This document shows, piece by piece, positions 1 to 10,968 of a stretch of DNA of 64,000 nt; positions within the stretch are counted from its first letter, which is position 1; each line of letters opens with the position of its first letter. The stretch is taken from NCBI RefSeq assembly GCF_003573695.1, contig NW_020621936.1, positions 2,046,001 through 2,110,000 of the forward strand, in the 5' to 3' direction. The position numbers were made by a program, and so were the translations under genes. Below the pieces are notes generated by a model. It did not search any database and was not told the DNA's origin. It saw only the letters and a list, made by a program, of their open reading frames with translations. This DNA is from Papaver somniferum. Lineage: Eukaryota > Streptophyta > Magnoliopsida > Ranunculales > Papaveraceae.

Positions 1-109
1 TGAAGATCACCCTAGAAAAGGTTGAAGATTAATATTCTGATTTGTGGGAAATTAGAATAATTGGTGAAGAATTTTACGGAATCTCTTACAATTCATTAGT
101 ATTTAAGAA

Positions 110-2492
110 ATGGCTAGAAGGAGGAATATATCCGAACAACCAACAACCGTTAGAAGAAGAAGTAAAAGACTTGCTGGAAGGGAGAGAAGTGAAGCAGGAG
201 AATCTACTAGAATAAGAAATGATGGAGAAAATCAAATTCAACAACCAGTTCAACAAACACGGGTACAAAATAAAACTATGAATTATGATAGAGTGAGCAT
301 ACATACTTGGTGATCAAATTCATCAGATGAAGAAGAAGAACGACAAACGAGAAATAATAGACAAATAGAGGGAGGACAAGAAATAGTTGAAGGAATAATT
401 CGTGAAGATGAGGAAATTGGAGCAGTAGAGATGTTGAGACGAAGAATACATGAAGAAAGAAGAGCTGAGGCAGAAGAACGTGCAAATCTAACAAGGAAAA
501 ATCACGAATTGAGGATGGAAAGTATGAGACTACAGAACATAGTATCAAGAAGTACTACAAGATCGTATTCAAGATCGACTAGAAGAGAGATGAGGCGAAA
601 CTCACCCACATTTAATGCTGGAAATAATATTCGAGAAGAAATACGAAATCCGAATGAAGAACATCGCGAAGGAAGAGAAAGGACTGATGATCGTTACGTT
701 CCACAAAATGAAACTTTTGATGATAGGCAAAATGATAGAAATCAGAGAATGGACAACGTCAGGGACGAAATAATCAAGATGGCGAAGGGAATCGAGAGGA
801 AGGAAGGAGAATTTTACATGAGAGAGAAGCTCAAAGAAATCAACAAACGATTGAAGAAGAAATTGAAAGACACTATGCTGAACAAGCACGTTTAACTTGC
901 GAACGTGAAAGATTGAGAGCGGAAATGGAAGAACAAGAGCTTCAGGAGGCATTCGCCAGAACAATCACGACAATCGAGAAAAGAACGTACACAAAACCGG
1001 AATAACGGTAATCTCAATGAAGAGTATGATAGAGTACAGAGGAGGGCTGAAAGACAACGAATGGAATTGATAAGAAATGAACAAAATCATGGAGGGGAAA
1101 ATGAGAGACATCATCATATGCGAATTCAAGATAGAGATGAGGAAGAGAATCGCAGGAGAACGAGATGAGATGATGAAGAAAAATGCAAAATTTCGCGAGA
1201 GAAGAAAGACATGAACGCAGAAGAAGGGAGAAATTAAAAAGACCAATGGATCAAAATTCAGGCGTAAATAAACAAATCTTAAAAGAATTGGAAGAAATGA
1301 GAGGAATGCTAAATAATAGAGGAGAAGTAGGCAGAAGACAATTAGATGAAGCTATAGAAGAAGCTGCGAAAACTCCATTTACAAGAGAAGTACAACTAGG
1401 AGGAATACCTCCGAAATGCAATTTGCCCGCATTAACCAACATTTTGATGGAACAACTTGTGCAATTCAACACATTAAAGCCTATGAGATGCATGTTGCAG
1501 TGGGAAAATCATGATGCCGTATTGTGCAAGTATTTTGCATCCAGTCTAACAGGAGAGGCGTTAAAATGGTTCGAAGGTCTACCAAAAATACAATAACATC
1601 TTTCAATCACTTGCAGACCACATTCTTGGGGGCATATATAAGTAACAATTCTTCGCGACCTGGTATTGAAGATGTGTTTGGATTAAAGCAAAGGATTGGT
1701 GAAAGTTTGAAGCACCTAACTAAAAGGTGGAGAACTATGTGTAGTGAAATGGCTGGCCATGTGGATGAGAGATATCTTATCTTATCATTTATCAATGCTG
1801 TGTTCGCAACCAATCTATTGTATATCCAAATTTTCAGAGTCAAGAATACAATCACAATGACTGAACTGCGAGAACTTCAGGAAGAGTATATTGTTCTAGA
1901 GGAAAGGCAAAATGAAATGGAATCATACCCAGTTGCGAACACCAATTCACAAGCAGCGAATGCAAAATTATTACCTAAACTAATAAATACAGTGGCGAGC
2001 ACTTCGCAAGTACAACAAAAAAAGGTTGCGGGCAACAATCAACATAAACTGGTGGCTATGGGAAGCCGAGGTCAAGAGGAGTATGAAAGAGAAAGAAATT
2101 TCTACAATCGTGGTGGAAATAATAAGATTCAAAGACTTGATCAGCCGCAAGAAACCTATGGAGGTCAAAGACAAAATTATAATAGAGGACAAGGAGATCA
2201 CAAGGTAGTATGGGAAGAAATCAAGATGCCACCTCTGAATGCAAGTGTGGAGAAAATATGGGAAACTATAATTTTGATGGAGAATATACCAACACCATGG
2301 AACATGGGAACGGAACCACCTCCAAGCCACAGAAGTCATGAGTTATGTTCTTATCATCATTTTCATGGACATACTACAAATGATTGCAGAAATATAAAGA
2401 GAATTATTCTGAGAATGATAGATCAAGGAAAACTAAACCACTTTCTGGTAGGGCACCCACAATCTCAACCATTACCACCACCACCACCATAG
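110..2492 (+). pseudogene. gag polyprotein, copy 1, broken
   Basis: The gag frame begins at ATG 110 and shifts between several frames (110-313, 431-895, 1183-1596, 1524-2492). The N-terminal third is highly charged (Arg/Glu) and probably coiled-coil. The middle (about 1480-1900) is a Retrotrans_gag-type core with the hallmark ALKWFEGL followed by ITSFNHLQTTFLGAY. A C-terminal CSYHHFHGHTTNDC (near 2345-2386) is the histidine-rich knuckle-like motif common in plant gypsy gag. Lesions include an in-frame TGA at 311-313, frameshifts near 900, 1180 and 1590, and a TAG at 2490-2492 after a proline run. The TGA and the TAG are also present in copy 2. Gag would package element RNA in cytoplasmic particles; this copy cannot make a full protein. 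Confidence 0.85.
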
Positions 2493-3300
2493 CATCACAG
2501 AGTAAACACGGTGAAAGAGAAGGAAACGTTCTTCGTAAAAGTTGGTGCAAAAGCAAAGAATCTATTCTGTCACTCTATCGTACATTCATACAAGAAAATT
2601 GAAGATTTTCATGACAAAGTTTTGAGTAGAGTGTTCGCAAGAGACAGTGATGGAAGAGAAATTATGAACATTGCGAAAATCTCGCCACTAGAGGAGTGGC
2701 AGAAGCAGACTATTTCTTTTACCGCGGAAGAAGTCCCCGAAGGTGGAGAGGTACATGACAATCCTTGGTGGTAAAATTAGAAATTAATCCAAAATCGAAA
2801 GAAGATGAAGATGATGAAGCTGAAGACTCATGGGCAATTAATAGGATTCTAATCGATACAGGAAGCTCTGTGAACATCTTATTCTATCATACTTATAAAA
2901 CCATGGGAGGGAGAGATGATGATCTTATACCATCAACATATAAGATATATGGTTTTAATGGAACAAGCCTAAAGGGGAGGTTACTATGCGAATTCCGTTG
3001 AAGGGAATATCTTCTGAAATCCTGTTCTGTGTTGTTGACGTAGAGTCACCCTACAATGCATTAATTGGTCGACCTTGGCTACATGGGATTCTAGGTGTAG
3101 CTTCAACTTTCCACCAGTGCATCAAATTCCCCCACCCCAGCGATGTAGGAATCATAAAAAGGGATTGGGTTGAAATAAAGAAATGTTACGAAACTAAGGT
3201 AGAATCCTGCGAAGGAAGAGCAAACAAGAAGGAAAATTGGCGACACAAAATCAGAGAGACACAAAGAAGTGAGAGGTTTATGGTGGATGCAATCGAATGA
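2493..3300 (+). pseudogene. Retroviral-type aspartic protease region, copy 1
   Basis: This follows gag in the same frame after the TAG at 2490-2492. The catalytic signature LIDTGSSVN is intact, with the Asp codon at 2855-2857. The second half carries YNALIGRPWLHGI (about 3050-3090), the flap/ILGR-like block of plant gypsy proteases. Frame changes near 2755 and 2970 separate the N-terminal linker, the DTG segment and the GRPW segment, so it is not translatable as one chain. Both frameshifts recur at the matching positions of copy 2. The sequence after about 3300 has no RT motifs, so the polyprotein effectively ends at the protease. Confidence 0.8.
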
Positions 3301-4868
3301 AAAGAAGAAAAAAATGTTGCGAAACTAATGCTAGCTCAGAACAAGAAATGGTGAACATATCACTACCAAGGAAGCAGTAGCAGAAAATAAGATGTGTATG
3401 AATGGTTGATTTGTTGCGAAAATTTTCAAAAAATACATTTTACTGAATGATGAAAGTGAGATTGAGAAGTGCAAATACGATATGATGATGTGCGAGAATC
3501 TCGCAGAGATAATGAATTCTACAAAAGACAATTAGAGAACAATGACAAAAGAGAAAGGGGCGAACCTTTATGGCGTACACCCTAGTTCGCGAATACAATT
3601 TCGCAAGAGGTAAATGTAATACCTAAAGTACGTCATATAAGGGGGTACCTGTTGCATGGCTCAGGGGAAGGCTACACCGCCACCGGAACCTGAGTCATGG
3701 AGATTTGGGGTCAATAAATCCCATCCGGGAGAGGCACCTAGGATTCTCAGCTTAAGCATATGACTTAGGTTGGGCGACTAAGGTAATAAGGACTCTCCCA
3801 AGGAGTGCAGAATCTGACCAAGGCGCCGAGGTACACGGTTGAGTCAAGAGTGCCAGGGGCGTCTGGAACGTACCTTGCCATTCTTGACAAGTCTTGGCTT
3901 ATACTGCACTCGGCCTGAAGAAAACCCCACTTAGGGTGCAGTCTCGTAACCATAAACCCTATAGGTAAAAGGGATAACAGGCTGCGAAAACAACTGGTTG
4001 TTGTTAAAACCGGATGGGAGGAGCCAACCTTGTATAGTAGAGGTACGCCTCCTTGAAGGGGCAACCATGGGGGAGATAAGGGCGGCACCCTCCATTAGGG
4101 AGCTGATAAGTGTCTTAAGACGCAAATGTCATGAGGCTTTTTACTCGCAAGGGTATTAAGGCTTGTCATATTTGTGCGACAATCCTGAAGAGGCAATAAT
4201 ACTAAAGAAAAAGATAAGACGAGATCAATGGGTTTTCGCATGAAAGTGCGAAAACGTCCTGCGATTTCGTCGCAAGACGACAATGTCATGGGGCTTTATT
4301 TTTGCAAGAAAATTTAGGCCTGTCATATTGTCGCAACTATCCTGGAGAGGCAATAATACAAAGAAAAAAAGTTAATGCAAGATCAATGAGTTTTTGCATG
4401 AAAGTGCAAGGACGTCCTGCGATTTTGTCGCAATGACAAGAGGTGGCATAATAAGACCTTTAACTAGGAAGGCAAAATAAGACCACACAAGAATGAGATT
4501 TTGAAAAGAATCAAAATTCACTTCGCATATGATTGCGAAATTATACATAAACAACTGCAAAGTTGAGGCACAAAATAAGAGAAATCTGCAAAATCTCTCA
4601 TTTGGATACAAATAACAGAGGCAAGTATGGGAATGAATGAAATTAGAAAATGTTATTTGTCTCCACATGATAGATTTACGCAAAAATTCAAAAATTAATG
4701 ATTATGTTGATTAACCGTATTGCAAGGAAGAATTGTTTTAATGAATGCATGTCGAAATGAAAGAAACTAATATATGAAGGAATATGGGGAACCAAAAGAA
4801 TTCGCAAATATACAAAAAGAAGGAATAAATATACAAGTATTACAGAAAATCAAAGAAAGAAACAAAGA
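3301..4868. other. Non-coding spacer between protease and antisense gene
   Basis: No convincing coding region. The stretch about 3540-4115 is less AT-rich than the rest and contains several stop-rich overlapping ORFs that look like shadows. It is the place where RT, RNase H and integrase would sit in an autonomous element. Two diverged tandem copies lie at 4125-4438. The right end holds the 3' end of the minus-strand gene. Confidence 0.6.
4125..4438. repeat. Two diverged 157-bp direct tandem repeats
   Basis: AATGTCATGAGGCTTT at 4125 recurs as AATGTCATGGGGCTTT at 4282. Both copies then share GAGGCAATAATAC, GATCAATG and the block GTCCTGCGATTT followed by GTCGCAA. The period is about 157 bp with moderate divergence. 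A related GTCCTGCGAAAA motif begins the candidate LTR near 8085. Confidence 0.75.
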
Positions 4869-7587
4869 CTACTTCTTAGTTGATCCTTCATCATCTTCAT
4901 CAGACTTGTTCTCTTCTTCATCACCATCAGATTCTTCATCATCAGCTTCGCTATCAGAGATGGTCAGACTAGGAATGTTCTTTGGGATCTCCTCCAAGAG
5001 ACAAGGATAATCAGAATGAGGAATACTATGGTCATCACAAACCATTTGAATAGTTTGATTGCGAAAATGCAGAGCGCCGTTCTTAAAGTTCGCAATAGTG
5101 ATCTTGGTTTGATTATTTAATCTAGAATATTTGTCGTTGCGAGAAGAAAGATTCTCTGCGAGTTCCTCTTTTTCAGCTTCAAGTTCCTCAACCCTTTGGC
5201 GATATATACTTTCAGATCCTGCGAAGCATATAGCAATTAATCAGTAACTTTTTAAAAACTCGTGAAAAACCAAAGATTAATAAAGGAAAACAGTTAATGA
5301 CCTTCTCTCTCAGAAATCATATCTCTAATCAAGGATGTATGCTCAACTTGGAGACTAACATTTACACCTAAATCTTTTCTGGCATTATCCAAGATTGTCG
5401 CGACCCAAGCGAACTCATCATCACTATTTATGAGAAGACGAGAACGAACTTGGTTTTCTCTCTCGCTAAGCACAACATTTTGACGATTGGATTCATCTCG
5501 TTCAAGTTGAACCTCAAGAAGAGTGTCTTGGAATTTCGCAAAAGCCTTAACACCTTGATAGAGATATGATCTTTATCATCTATAAGTTTGCTAATCTTGG
5601 TTCTTAATTCATTAATCTTCTCTTTGGAATTGAGATAAAAACGTTTAAATTGGTTGGCTAAACCTAAACTAGATCTATGATCAATCTCTAAGAGGAGAAA
5701 TTTAGATTTAAGTTCATTCAAAGGCAGAGATGAAATTTTATCATTAGAGAAACTATTCAAAGATTTATTAAGATGTTCAAGAAGAGTGTCATTATTCTAG
5801 GGCATCGGGAAATGAACGAAGAAGAAAGGCTTCATCAGAAAGACCATAAATGTCTGCAAAAAGAATTAATCAAATAAGATAAGACAATAGGATGAATGAA
5901 TGAAAGGAAAGGAGAAAAATTGCATACCATATAGCTGATCATTAGCTTTTTGAAGAGTAGAAATTTTGTTCATTTGCGAAGAAGTGTCAGTTTCCAGTTG
6001 TTTGTTCTTCTCGCGAAGACCTTTAACTTCAGCTTCTAATTGTTCGTTCTTCTCATAAGACCTTTAGCTTCAGTTTCCAGTTCTTCATTCTTCGTACGAA
6101 ATTGAAGATTCTTATTTTCAAGAATTTCGCGTCTCCTCTCCAAATCTGAGGCAACAGCGAAGGAAGATTTTCCAGCCTGCGAAGAAAATACAAAAAATAT
6201 TTAAAATAAAAAGAAATTTTGAGTCACAATAATGAAGAAGTAAAAAGACGAAGGCATACCAAACTATTGAGGGAATTTAGGAAGCTAGGAGTCACTGATC
6301 TGGAGACTCCACGAAGAGAACTATCACCATCCAACAAAGGAGTATCGCAAATAGTTGCGAGAGTTTTACATATACTGGCGAGGCAATTGTCTCCCATCCC
6401 TTTCCAAGAATCAGAGAAGATACCAGATAACTGTGCCATAGAGGATTCAGGTGGAGAATCTTTATTCGCAGCAGAGTCGTCATCATCATCTTTGTTGTTT
6501 TCATCATCTTCAGAACCATCAGGGAAATGAACATCTGAAGGAGGAGGAGAATTCCCTCTCTTTATTTTCTTTGGATGCAGATGATTTTCCTTTGCGAAGA
6601 ATATCTTGACCCTTATCACCAGCCGTCGCAGTCTTGGTGGATTCTTCTACTTCAGCAATAACCCGCACACACAAATGAAGATAAGAAACAGAGGCAACAA
6701 TATATTGTTTAAAATCATAAAAGAATATTTCTTACCTCATCTGTGTATGAGCGAAGAGCTAGCAAGGTATTGGCTTTACCATTCCTGTGGTAGCTATCTT
6801 TCAGTTTCTGGATCTGTAGAATGTTGCAAGAATCAGCGAACAAAAGAGTAAAGATAAATAAAGAAACATAAAGTGGGCGAAATTAGAAGAAATATACCTC
6901 TTTCACTTTATCGGGCCAAGAGAATACCCAGGGTCGATAAGCGGTGAGATTCGCAGGAATGACATTAGAACCAGCAATATAGAGTCCTTTCAGCATCAAT
7001 GGGAAGACGCACCATTTATCATCTTTGGATTGGCGAGGGGTTTTATTTATTCCAGAATCCCAATCAATATCATACATGAGCATTTTATCTTCAGCAATAA
7101 CATCCTTCCTTTTCAAGCGAATACCCCCGCGAGTATTCTCTTTCTTTATGGATATTAATTCATAATTTTCGAAGAAATTCGCTACTGTATACTTCTCAGC
7201 GACTATCTCTAGATCTACGAATTTAGGATCCCTAAGTTATTTGGAATAAAAAGATCCTTTACCAGCACCACGGTTAGCGAACTCCAGCATCAGACGGATG
7301 CAATCCCCACTCAATTGGAAGATAGCTCGCGAAAATCCCGAGTGAGCGAGAATCTCATAAAACAGAGGAATATCTGGGTCATAAAGAGGAATGAGGAGAC
7401 CTGCGAGAATTTGGCCCAGCGAAGCTATGATTGATTGATCATCACAATGTTGATCAGAGAAAAGTTTGATAGAAAGAATTGATTTGGCACTTTCACCAGG
7501 AATGGTAGAAAGTGTGAAACCTTTCTCGGCAAGATCTTTTTGAACTTCCTTTAAGGTTTTCTCATGTTTTTGACCACTTGGAGGCAT
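4869..7587 (-). pseudogene. Antisense six-exon gene carried by the gypsy element (Transposase_28-like, coiled coil, acidic tail)
   Basis: Read on the minus strand: exon 1 7587-6898, exon 2 6813-6736, exon 3 about 6667-6260, exon 4 6176-5928, exon 5 5853-5302, exon 6 5218-4869, with a terminal TAG at 4869-4871. Introns are GT-AG in phases that join, except that the exon 3 acceptor appears mutated (GG where AG is expected near 6667). Exon 1 resembles the plant 'putative gypsy type transposon' domain (Transposase_28): IPLYDPDIPLFYEIL, an S/L-rich helix, then a WVFSWPDKVKE end. Exon 3 is acidic (DDDDD). Exons 4-6 form a heptad coiled coil with a repeated EKN(E/K)QLE unit. Exon 6 ends in an Asp/Glu/Ser tail. 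Lesions are a TAA at 7237-7239 and one-base shifts near 6570, 6060, 5800 and 5555. Function is unknown; antisense ORFs of this kind are known in Tat-lineage elements. Confidence 0.8.
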
Positions 7588-7742
7588 ATATGAATATAGA
7601 GTATGGGAATGGACGAAGAATTAAGAAGATTGAAGAAGGAAGATAGAAGAAAAATTACAGCAGAGGAATTTACGGAGAAAATGATGAAGTTGCAGAGAAG
7701 ATGAAAAAGAGAGTAAAAAGGAAGAAAAGGGAGAGTAAGAAG

Positions 7743-7753
7743 AGTATATATAG
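7743..7753 (-). promoter_or_regulatory. Candidate TATA box for the antisense gene
   Basis: On the minus strand this reads CTATATATAC, about 155-165 bp upstream of the antisense ATG at 7587. That leaves room for a 5' UTR of roughly 130 nt. It lies inside the element, separate from the sense TATA box at 8199. Transcription from it has not been shown. Confidence 0.5.
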
Positions 7754-8077
7754 AGGAGATTTTTGAGAAGATAAACACAATTAATGCGAAAAGACGTGAG
7801 CGGTTGAAAAGCAGCGGTTACAGAAGACGTGTCAAGAAACATATGGGAGAAAGGATACGTGTGATAAATGCAGAATATGAAGTGATGGATATCTGCGGCA
7901 TTTCTCACATCGTTCTCTACTTCGCAGAGAAGATATGAGAAGAGGCAATATGTAGGATCAGAATCTCGCAGCAATAATGCCTCAGCGAAATTATTAACAA
8001 CACAACACAACACAACAGTGTCGCAGAACAACTTCAGAAACGACATAATAAACGACATCAACAAATCATGAGAAAAG

Positions 8078-8425
8078 TGTGACGGTCCTGCGAAAATAAG
8101 GAAGTTTTGCGAGATTGATATTTACAAGGTTGCGATAATGTCGCAAGTCATATCCGAAAATAAAGGACAGATTAGCTGTCATCCACTATGTAATTCCCTA
8201 TAAATAGTCGTTCAGTTGTAAAGGAAGGAGAGAGATCTTTTCTGAGTGAGAAGCAAGTAAATAAGAGAGAGAAAATCTAGAGCAGTGGTTATTCTTGATT
8301 CCTTTATCTTTTCTTTTAAGATTGTTCAAAGATTCATCAATAAAATTAAGATTGTTAATCCAAAAATGAGTTGAATGTTAATGAAATCTTGTGAGGGGTG
8401 TAGTGTAGGATTTCCTGCAACTACA
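8078..8425 (+). repeat. Candidate LTR of the non-autonomous gypsy element
   Basis: The right boundary is well supported: a CA at 8424-8425 sits 3 bp before a primer-site-like TGGCGCTAGAAACAGGGA. The left boundary is a guess. TGTGACGGTCC begins at 8078 just after a purine-rich GAGAAAAG, giving an LTR of about 348 bp. A TATA box (8199-8206) and a T-rich region with AATAAA-like sequence near 8340 fit U3-R organisation. No second LTR copy is in the window to confirm the ends. Confidence 0.5.
8199..8206 (+). promoter_or_regulatory. TATA box in the LTR (sense transcription)
   Basis: TATAAATA in the context CCCTATAAATAGTCG, followed about 30 bp later by a purine-rich stretch likely to contain the RNA start. 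It is placed to drive the gag-protease unit from 8571. Confidence 0.6.
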
Positions 8426-8428
8426 TAA

Positions 8429-8446
8429 TGGCGCTAGAAACAGGGA
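8429..8446 (+). other. Primer binding site
   Basis: TGGCGCTAGAAACAGGGA begins with the TGG complementary to a tRNA 3' CCA and lies 3 bp after the LTR end. It marks the start of the second internal region. I cannot assign the tRNA with certainty. Confidence 0.65.
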
Positions 8447-8570
8447 CATAATGACGAAGATTGAAGATCACCCTAGAAAAGGTTGAAGATTAATATTCTG
8501 ATTTGTGGGAAATTAAAATAATTGGTGAAGAATTTTACGGAATCTCTTACAATTCATTAGTATTTAAGAA

Positions 8571-10968
8571 ATGGCTAGAAGGAGGAATATATCCGAACAA
8601 CCAACAACCGTTAGAAGAAGAAGTAAAAGACTTGCTGGAAGGGAGAGAAGTGAAGCAGGAGAATCTACTAGAATAAGAAATGATGGAGAAAATCATATTC
8701 AACAAACAGTTCAACAAACACGGTTACAAAATAAAACTATGAATTATGATAGAGTGAGCATACATACTTGGTGATCAAATTCATCAGATGAAGAAGAAGA
8801 ACGACAAACGAGAAATAATAGACAAATAGAGGGAGGACAAGAAATAGTTGAAGGAATAATTCGTGAAGATGAGGAAATTGGAGCAGTAGAGATGTTGAGA
8901 CGAAGAATACATGAAGAAAGAAGAGCTGAGGCAGAAGAACGTGCAAATCTAACAAGGAAAAATCACGAATTGAGGATGGAAAGTATGAGACTACAGAACA
9001 TAATATCAAGAAGTACTACAAGATCGTATTCAAGATCGACTAGAAGAGAGATGAGGCGAAACTCACCCACAGTTAATGCTGGAAATAATATTCGAGAAGA
9101 AATACGAAATCCGAATGAAGAACATCGCGAAGGCAGAGAAAGGACTGATGATCGTTACGTTCCACAAAATGAAAATTTTTGATGATAGGCAAAATGATAG
9201 AAATCAGGAGAATGGACAACGTCAGGGACGAAATAATCAAGATGGTGAAGGGAATCGATAGGAAGGAAGGAGAATTTTACATGAGAGAGAAACTCAAAGA
9301 GATCAACAAACGATTGAAGAAGAAATTGAAAAACACTATTCTAAACAAGCACGTTTAACTTGCGAACGTGAAAGATTGAGAGCGGAAATGGAAGAACAAG
9401 AGCTTCAGGAGGCAATTCGCCAGAACAATCACGACAATCGAGAAAGAATGCGTACACAAAACCGGAATAACGGTAATCTCAATGAAGAGTATGATAGAGT
9501 ACAGAGGAGGGATAAAAGACAACAAATGGAATTGATAAGAAATGAACAAAATCATGGAGGGGAAAATGAGAGACATCATCATATGCGAACTCAAGATAGA
9601 GATGAGGAAGAGAATCGCATGAGAAGACGAGATGAGGATGATGAAGAAAAAATGCAAAATTTCGTGAGAGAAGAAAGACATGAACGCAGAAGAAGGGAGG
9701 CGAAATTAAAAAGACCAATGGATCAAAATTCAGGCGTAAATAAACAAATCTTAAAAGAATTGGAAGAAATGAGAGGAATGCTAAATAATAGAGGAGAAGT
9801 AGGCAGAAGACAATTAGATGAAGCTATAAAAGAAGCTGCGAAAACTCCATTTACAAGAGAATTACAACTTGGAGGAATAACTCCGAAATGCAATTTGCCC
9901 GCATTAACCAGCATTTTTGATGGAACAACTTGTGCAATTCAACACATTAAATCCTACGTGAGATGCATGTTGCAATGGGAAAATCATGATGCCGTATTGT
10001 GCAAGTATTTTGCGTCCAGTCTAACAGGAGAGGCGTTAAAATGGTTCGAAGGTCTACTGAAAAATACAATAACATCTTTCAATCACTTGCAGACCACATT
10101 CTTGGGGGCATATATAAGTAACAATTCTTCGCGACCTGGTATTGAAGATGTGTTTGGATTAAAGCAAAGGATTGGCGAAAGTTTGAAGCACCTAACTAAA
10201 AGGTGGAGAACTATGTGTAGTGAAATGGCTGGCCATGTGGATGAGAGATATCTTATCTTATCATTTATCAATGCTGTGTTCGGAACCAATCTATTGTATA
10301 TCCAAATTTTCAGAGTCAAGAATACAATCACAATGACTGAACTGCGAGAACTTCAGGAAGAGTATATTGTTCTAGAGGAAAGGCAAAATGAAATGGAATC
10401 ATACCCAGTTGTGAACACCAATTCACAAGCAGCGAATGCAAAATTATTACCTAAACTAATAAATACAGTGGCGAGCACTTCGCAAGTACAACAAAAAAAG
10501 GTTACGGGCAACAATCAACATAAACTGGTGGCTATGGGAAGCCGAGGTCAAGAGGAGTATGAAAGAGAAAGAAATTTATACAATCGTGGTGGAAATAATA
10601 AGATTCAAAGACTTGATCAGCCGCAAGAAACCTATGGAGGTCAAAGACAAAATTATAATAGAGGACAAGGAGATCACAAGGTAGTATGGGAAGAAATCAA
10701 GATGCCACCTCTGAATGCAAGTGTGGAGAAAATATGGGAAACTATAATTTTGATGGAGAATATACCAACACCATGGAACATGGGAACGGAACCACCTCCA
10801 AGCCACAGAAGTCATGAGTTATGTTCTTATCATCATTTTCATGGACATACTACAAATGATTGCAGAAATATAAAGAGAATTATTCTGAGAATGATAGATC
10901 AAGGAAAACTAAACCACTTTCTGGTAGGGCACCCACAATCTCAACCATTACCACCACCACCACCATAG
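8571..10968 (+). pseudogene. gag polyprotein, copy 2 (530-residue ORF survives)
   Basis: This is the better preserved of the two gag copies. From 9376 to 10968 it is one open frame of 530 codons holding the charged coiled coil, the gag core (ALKWFEGL near 10036-10060) and the CSYHHFHGHTTNDC motif (about 10820-10861). The N-terminal part is broken by TGA at 8772-8774, the same site as 311-313 in copy 1, and by a one-base T insertion near 9178. It ends at TAG 10966-10968, the same stop as in copy 1. In copy 2 the gag core lacks the frameshifts seen near 1180 and 1590 in copy 1. Confidence 0.85.

Larger units (their letters stand above)
1..8425 (+). mobile_element. Non-autonomous Tat-like Ty3/gypsy element, left copy (5' end outside the window)
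   Basis: Position 1 corresponds to 8462 in the second copy, about 33 bp past that copy's primer site, so the left copy's LTR and primer site lie just outside the window. Order on the plus strand: gag, protease, a non-coding spacer with tandem repeats, a convergent minus-strand gene, then an LTR ending near 8425. No reverse transcriptase, RNase H or integrase can be read between 3300 and 8078, so the element needs these in trans. The Tat assignment rests on the antisense ORF between gag/pol and the 3' LTR, which is typical of that lineage, and on the gag type. It is an inference, because no RT is present to test it. Confidence 0.75.

Noticed and set aside
3540..4115. Possible host gene fragment in a GC-richer stretch
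   Set aside because: Frames are short and inconsistent. Its place between protease and antisense gene fits an element spacer.
6219..6619. Plus-strand and alternative minus-strand ORFs over exon 3 of the antisense gene
   Set aside because: They are shadows of the acidic exon. Codon pattern and neighbouring exon phases support only the one minus-strand frame.
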